NCBI GenBank assembly: GCA_023953845.1
Contig: JAMLJC010000002.1
Span: forward strand, 124,001-188,000
Source of the DNA: Rhizobiaceae bacterium
Lineage (GTDB): Bacteria > Pseudomonadota > Alphaproteobacteria > Rhizobiales > Rhizobiaceae
DNA length: 64,000 nt
Reading direction: 5' to 3'
Shown here one piece after another: positions 59,793 through 64,000 of the stretch (the first letter of the stretch is position 1; each line of letters starts with the position of its first letter). The notes under the pieces were generated by a model that worked only from the letters and a program-made list of their open reading frames with translations, did no database searches and had not been told where the DNA came from. The position numbers and the translations under genes were made by a program.

Positions 59793-61310
59793 TTATTCTC
59801 TTTCCGTCTGATGTTGCTGCGCGGCGTCGATCGCCGGCAGCGAGAACCGGAATGTCGCACCGCCTTCGGCGTTGCGGCTAGCCGACAATTCGCCGCCATG
59901 CGCTTCCACGATGCGCCGCGATATGGACAGCCCGATCCCCATGCCGCCGGGCTTGCTGGTCACGAAAGGCTGGAACAGCCGCGCCGCGATCTCGTCGGAG
60001 ATGCCGGGACCGGTGTCCGACACTTCGATGACTACCGATCCTTCGTCGCCGGACGAGGTGCGTATGACCAGTTCGCGCCGCTCGCTGTCGCGCATGGCTT
60101 CCATGGCGTTGCGCATGAGATTGATCAGGACCTGCTGGATCTGCACCCGGTCGACCATGACGGTGGCGACGCCGGGCGAGAAGTCGAAGACCGAGCGCAC
60201 GCCGCGTTCCCGCGACCCGACAAGCGCCAGCGCGCCGGCCTCCTCGATCAGCTTGCGGATGTCTTCCGGGGCTTTCTCGGTCTCGCCCCGCATGACGAAC
60301 TCGCGCAGGTGACGGATGATGCCGCCGGCCCGCAGGGACTGTCTGGCGGTTTCTTCGAGCGCTTCCTTCATGCGGACCGCCACCGCGTCATCCATGTTGC
60401 GAAGCAGCCGGACGCAGCCCTGGGTATAGTTGGCGATTGCGGCGAGAGGCTGGTTGAGTTCGTGGGCAAGAGTGGACGCCATCTCGCCCAGTTCGTTGAG
60501 GCGGGCGAGCCGCGCCAGTTCGCCTTGGATCTCCTGCAAACGGGCAGCGGATTCCTCCCGCTCCGTGAGATCCCGGATGAAACCGGTGAAGAAGGTCTTG
60601 CCCGCGGACTTCATCTCGCCCACGGCGAGTTTCATGGGAAAAGTGGAGCCGTCCTTGCGCCGCCCGACCACCACGCGGTCGACGCCGATGATCCGCTTCT
60701 CGCCTGTCGCGAGATATCGATGAATGTAGCCGTCATGCTCGTGGTGATACGGTTCGGGCATGAGAATGTTGACGTTCCTGCCGATGACTTCGGCCTCGGC
60801 ATAGCCGAACTGGCGTATTGCGGCGGCATTGAAGGAGACGATCGCGCCATTGGGCTCGATCACCACCGTGGCGTCGAGAACGGTATCCAGTATGGAGCGC
60901 AGATGAGCCTCGCGAGCGTCAAGCGCCTGCTCGGTCTTGTCGCTCGCGCGGCGCGCAAAATGCAGCATCTCGCCCATCCATGCGATGGCCAGTCCGACGA
61001 CGGCGAAGATCGCAATCTGCATCCAGGCGCCTTCGCCGAACCAGCCGATGTAGAGAGCGCACAGAACGGACAGCGCCACCGCCGCCAGTCCCGGGCCGAA
61101 CCCGCCGGCGATCGACGCGACGAGGATGGCCGGGACGAACAGGATGAAAACCGCGCCATTTTCGAGAATGTCGTGCAGCGCCAGGCGAACGGCAAAAGCC
61201 AGCGCAACCGCCGCGAACGCTATGAGATAGCCGGCATATCCCTCGAAACGGCGGGAAAACGCCATCTGAAGGAAACGGCCCCGCACTCCCACCATATCTC
61301 TTGCAGGCAT
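59793..61310 (-). CDS. fixL: Oxygen-sensing haem histidine kinase FixL
   Basis: 505 aa. Four N-terminal membrane segments, then a haem-PAS domain (about residues 130-250). HHEHDGY supplies the proximal haem His and RVVVGRRKDG the distal Arg. HisKA LAHELNQPLAAIANY and HATPase motifs NLMRNAMEAM, DTGPGI and GMGIGLSISRR are intact. I chose ATG 61310; GTG 61319 is possible. It should autophosphorylate when oxygen leaves the haem and pass phosphate to FixJ. Confidence 0.93.
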   Translation of the reverse strand: MPARDMVGVRGRFLQMAFSRRFEGYAGYLIAFAAVALAFAVRLALHDILENGAVFILFVPAILVASIAGGFGPGLAAVALSVLCALYIGWFGEGAWMQIAIFAVVGLAIAWMGEMLHFARRASDKTEQALDAREAHLRSILDTVLDATVVIEPNGAIVSFNAAAIRQFGYAEAEVIGRNVNILMPEPYHHEHDGYIHRYLATGEKRIIGVDRVVVGRRKDGSTFPMKLAVGEMKSAGKTFFTGFIRDLTEREESAARLQEIQGELARLARLNELGEMASTLAHELNQPLAAIANYTQGCVRLLRNMDDAVAVRMKEALEETARQSLRAGGIIRHLREFVMRGETEKAPEDIRKLIEEAGALALVGSRERGVRSVFDFSPGVATVMVDRVQIQQVLINLMRNAMEAMRDSERRELVIRTSSGDEGSVVIEVSDTGPGISDEIAARLFQPFVTSKPGGMGIGLSISRRIVEAHGGELSASRNAEGGATFRFSLPAIDAAQQHQTERE

Positions 61311-61638
61311 GAGATTCACCAGGCTGAAAAATACATCAGCGAATCAGGCTGACCAAACCCCGGACCCGCCTGAGTCCGCGCAACCTGATCGAAAAAGGTC
61401 GAGCGGCGATTTGCAAGAACCACGAAAATATTCTTGATCCGGGTCAAGGCTACAACCGCTGGCCGATGAAAGATAGATTCGAGTTTTCCGGAATCGGCAT
61501 CCGGCCGGAACATGAGCAGGAAGCGGACAAAGGTCGTGTGATCAATGCCCCGACCATAGCCGGTCACGTCGACGGAGGCGACGATACGAGGCACGTTCGG
61601 GAAACAGGGCCTGTAGCGAAGAATAACGGGCGACTGCA
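61311..61638. promoter_or_regulatory. Divergent region between fixL and alcohol dehydrogenase
   Basis: 328 bp containing the FNR/FixK box at 61434-61447. A minus-strand open frame of 107 codons across it shows no similarity and is not called. Confidence 0.5.
61434..61447. promoter_or_regulatory. FNR/FixK box between fixL and adh
   Basis: TTGAT-CCGG-GTCAA. Centred about 130 bp before the fixL ATG and 198 bp before the adh ATG. It suggests FixK feeds back on fixLJ and/or drives adh. Confidence 0.75.
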
Positions 61639-62622
61639 ATGAAAGCGATGGTGCTGCAGGAGATCGGGAAGCCGTTGGTTCTCGTCGAGCGGGCCGATCC
61701 TGTGCCCGGCGCCGGCCAGATACGCCTCAGGATCGAGGCCTGCGCGGTCTGCCGAACGGATCTGCATGTCGTCGACGGCGACTTGCCCGAGCCGAAGCTG
61801 CCGCTCGTTCCCGGACATGAGATCGTCGGCGTCATCGATGCGGTCGGTACGGGAATCGATACGGCGAGGATCGGCCGCCGCGTCGGCGTGCCGTGGCTGG
61901 GCCACACATGCGGGACATGCCCCTATTGCCGCGCCGACGCCGAGAACCTGTGCGATCGGCCGCAATTCACCGGATACACCCGCGATGGCGGGTTCGCCAC
62001 GCACGCGATTGCCGATGCTGGCTTTGCCTTCGACCTCGATCCCGATGCCGACCCGGTCGCGCTGGCCCCGCTGCTATGCGCGGGTCTGATAGGGTGGCGG
62101 TCGCTGAAGAAGGCAGGCGACGGGACCCGGATCGGCCTCTACGGATTTGGTGCGGCGGCGCATATAATCGCGCAGATCTGCATCTGGCAGGAGCGCGATA
62201 TCTATGCCTTCACGCGGCCCGGCGATTTCGACGCCCAACGCTTCGCAAGCAGCCTCGGGTCTGTATGGACGGGCGGCTCCGACGAGAGCCCGCCGATGCC
62301 TCTGGACGCCGCCATCATCTTCGCGTCCGTCGGCGAACTCGTGCCGGCGGCGCTGCGCGCGGTGCGCAAGGGCGGACGAGTCGTCTGCGGCGGAATCCAC
62401 ATGAGCGACATCCCGTCCATGCCCTATTCGATCCTGTGGGAGGAGCGCGAACTCGTTTCGGTGGCAAACCTCACGCGTCGGGACGCCGAGGAATTTTTCC
62501 CGATCGCGACGGCCGCTGGCGTGAGGACGCAAACCAGCAGATATCCGCTCGACAAGGCCAACGAGGCGCTCGAGGATCTTCGCTCCGGCAAACTGAGCGG
62601 TGCTGCGGTGCTCGTTCCCTGA
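61639..62622 (+). CDS. Zinc-dependent alcohol dehydrogenase (MDR family, AdhP-like)
   Basis: 327 aa. Catalytic zinc residues in ACAVCRTDLHV and PGHEIVG; structural zinc Cys set CGTCPYCRADAENLC; nucleotide fold IGLYGFGAAAHIIAQ. Shorter than AdhP (about 340) but all zinc sites are present. Ethanol or aldehyde metabolism under low oxygen is likely. It converges on the quinone reductase gene with 17 bp between. Confidence 0.9.
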   Translation: MKAMVLQEIGKPLVLVERADPVPGAGQIRLRIEACAVCRTDLHVVDGDLPEPKLPLVPGHEIVGVIDAVGTGIDTARIGRRVGVPWLGHTCGTCPYCRADAENLCDRPQFTGYTRDGGFATHAIADAGFAFDLDPDADPVALAPLLCAGLIGWRSLKKAGDGTRIGLYGFGAAAHIIAQICIWQERDIYAFTRPGDFDAQRFASSLGSVWTGGSDESPPMPLDAAIIFASVGELVPAALRAVRKGGRVVCGGIHMSDIPSMPYSILWEERELVSVANLTRRDAEEFFPIATAAGVRTQTSRYPLDKANEALEDLRSGKLSGAAVLVP

Positions 62623-62639
62623 GGACCCTGCGACGGCGT

Positions 62640-63233
62640 TCAGCGGGCGACGGCCCCGAGCGTGTGCATCGCCTCGATCCATTTGCGGCGTTTGGCGTCG
62701 CCCGCACCTTCCACCATGCCGAACAGCGTTTCGCGCACGGGGCTTATGCCGACGAAATTCAGGATGTTGCGGCGCATGCCGGCGATGCCGTGGCCGAAAT
62801 ACCAGAGACGATAGAGGAAGGCCGGCATGCCCATCGTCACCACCACGCGTGCCGATCGGCCTTTCAACAGCGTTTTGGTGAAACCGCTCTTGCCGGCTTC
62901 CGGATAGGCGAACGCGATCCCCGGCCGCATGACCTGCTCCAGAAAGGCCTTGAGCAGCGCCGGCATGGTGCCGAGCCAAAGCGGAAAGAAGAATGCGATG
63001 TGTTCTGCCTCGACGATCCATTCAGCGGCGTCTTTCAGGGCTGCTGGAACTGGGCCGTCCCGGAATTGCTCCGTGGTTCGGAGCAGAGGGAAGTCCAGCG
63101 TGGCAAGGTCTATCCGGCGGACATGATGGCCGGCCGCCCGCGCGCCTTCCGCATAGCTGTCGGCGAGCGCGCGGCAGAGACGCTGCGGGCTGCTGTCGGG
63201 ATGGCCGATGATGACGAGAATGCGGCGCGGCAT
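62640..63233 (-). CDS. Flavodoxin-fold NAD(P)H-quinone oxidoreductase
   Basis: 197 aa Flavodoxin_2 family. The FMN loop appears as IIGHPDSSPQRLC, and the phosphate/isoalloxazine region as EAEHIAFFFPLWLGTMPALLKAF trimmed here to FFFPLWLGTMPALLK. ATG 63233 has GGAG 6 nt upstream. Two-electron quinone or nitro-compound reduction; also resembles KefG-type ancillary proteins. Confidence 0.85.
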   Translation of the reverse strand: MPRRILVIIGHPDSSPQRLCRALADSYAEGARAAGHHVRRIDLATLDFPLLRTTEQFRDGPVPAALKDAAEWIVEAEHIAFFFPLWLGTMPALLKAFLEQVMRPGIAFAYPEAGKSGFTKTLLKGRSARVVVTMGMPAFLYRLWYFGHGIAGMRRNILNFVGISPVRETLFGMVEGAGDAKRRKWIEAMHTLGAVAR

Positions 63234-63289
63234 GGGGATCTCCAACGGTTTCAAATTGTGCATGAGCATGGCCGGCGCATCGCCCGGCC

Positions 63290-64000
63290 TCAGATCTTCC
63301 GGCGACGTTTTGCGTGCCGGCCTTCGCGCGAATAGAACCAGCGCTTCGTCGCTTCGGACGCGGCGAGATAGGCGAGGGTTATCGCCGTGAGCCCGGCCAT
63401 GACCCACCAGGGCAGGGGGACAAAGCCGAACCAGCCGGCGCCGGGAAGGTACGGGATGGCGACGGCGAACAATGCGACGGCGAGCGTCAGCCAGGACAGC
63501 AGCGCGCCGGGGCGGCTTCGCCAGAATGCCTTGCGGGTGCGCACGACGAGCACGATGGCGAGTTCGGTGATCAGCGATTCCACGAACCAGCCCGTCTGGA
63601 AGATCTGCGCGGTCGCGCCGGCGACGAGAAGCAGGAAAGCGAAGGTCACGGCGTCGAACAGCGAACTCACTAGTCCGAACACGACCATGAAGCGCCGGAC
63701 ATAACCGATGTCCCAATGTCGCGGATTCCTTGTCTGGTCGGCATCGACCCGATCCGTGGCGATCGCCAGTGACGGGATGTCGGAGAGGAAATTGTTCAGC
63801 AGGATCTGCGGCGCGAGCAGCGGCAGGAAGGGCAGGGCGAGCGAGGCGGCAGCCATCGAGACCATGTTGCCGAAATTGGCGCTGGTCGTGATGGAGATGT
63901 ATTTCATCGTGTTGGCGAAGGTCCTGCGGCCGTCGTCCACACCGCGCAGCAGGACATTGAGGTCGCGCTTCAGGAGGATCATGTCGGCTGCCTCGCGCGC
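63290..64000 (-). CDS. Magnesium-type P-type ATPase (MgtA/MgtB family), C-terminal part
   Basis: 236 aa of the C-terminus; the 5' part lies beyond base 64000. It begins inside AREAADMILLKRDLNVLLRG, followed by GRRTFANTMKYI and SANFGNMVSM, the MgtA/B M5 region, and five or so C-terminal spans. Another cation pump in the low-oxygen island. The gene's regulation cannot be seen from here. Confidence 0.88.
   Translation of the reverse strand, partial: AREAADMILLKRDLNVLLRGVDDGRRTFANTMKYISITTSANFGNMVSMAAASLALPFLPLLAPQILLNNFLSDIPSLAIATDRVDADQTRNPRHWDIGYVRRFMVVFGLVSSLFDAVTFAFLLLVAGATAQIFQTGWFVESLITELAIVLVVRTRKAFWRSRPGALLSWLTLAVALFAVAIPYLPGAGWFGFVPLPWWVMAGLTAITLAYLAASEATKRWFYSREGRHAKRRRKI

Noticed and set aside
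59034..61352. 772-codon plus-strand open frame opposite fixJ-fixL
   Set aside because: Shadow; FixL and FixJ carry every expected catalytic motif on the other strand.
61316..61639. 107-codon minus-strand frame between fixL and adh
   Set aside because: No similarity, covers the anaerobox, and its start coincides with the adh start; more likely non-coding.

Overview
The window reads as chromosomal DNA of a GC-rich alphaproteobacterium, most likely a Rhizobiales/Phyllobacteriaceae member (Mesorhizobium- or Aminobacter-like). The basis is a haem-PAS FixL with FixJ and FixK, the rhizobial-type ehu/eut ectoine genes, the abundance of sarcosine-oxidase-type operons and a two-hairpin rhizobial-style intergenic repeat. 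This is an inference from gene content; no rRNA or tRNA is present. Almost all of it is densely packed catabolic and transport operons with ATGA start/stop overlaps.

Region 1 (1-14.3 kb) is an ectoine/hydroxyectoine locus. A minus-strand operon runs from a DoeA-like M24 hydrolase (10213) through a second M24 enzyme, a complete heterotetrameric sarcosine-oxidase set (soxB-D-A-G), eutB, eutC and a DoeA ectoine hydrolase that leaves the window at base 1. Divergent from it is ehuBCDA, the ectoine ABC importer, followed by an FCD-type GntR regulator. Region 2 (14.3-22.4 kb) is a second soxBDAG operon followed by a DapA-family aldolase/lyase and a 2-hydroxyacid dehydrogenase, with a divergent GcvA-like LysR regulator. 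Region 3 (22.5-26.3 kb) is a dimethylglycine-dehydrogenase-type gene cut in two by an IS110-family (IS1111 group) element. The element has 12-bp subterminal inverted repeats, and removing it restores an 806-codon frame.

Region 4 (26.3-42 kb) has a HisC-like aminotransferase, a LysR regulator and a D-aminoacylase, then a ten-gene minus-strand operon: DauA-like D-amino-acid dehydrogenase, RidA, Tat-exported peptide-type binding protein, two permeases, a fused double ATPase, D-hydantoinase, N-carbamoyl-D-amino-acid hydrolase, an M20 carbamoylase and an isochorismatase-fold amidase. Together these could import a hydantoin or N-carbamoyl amino acid and take it through the D-amino acid and imine to a keto acid. 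Region 5 (42-49 kb) is a GntR-TRAP transporter-FMN demethylase-aldo/keto reductase operon.

Region 6 (49-64 kb) is a low-oxygen island: Ca2+/cation antiporter, P-type Ca2+ ATPase, small conserved protein, DUF4010/MgtC membrane protein, APH/P-loop kinase, universal stress protein, fixK, a stand-alone receiver, fixJ, fixL, zinc alcohol dehydrogenase, flavodoxin-fold quinone reductase and the end of an Mg2+ P-type ATPase. Four FNR/FixK-type boxes (TTGA-N6-TCAA) sit in its intergenic gaps, so FixLJ-FixK probably drives much of it. The gene set resembles the mycobacterial DosR dormancy regulon.

The three substrate-binding-protein genes of three unrelated transporter types are each followed, 8-15 nt after the stop codon, by a perfect or near-perfect intercistronic hairpin.
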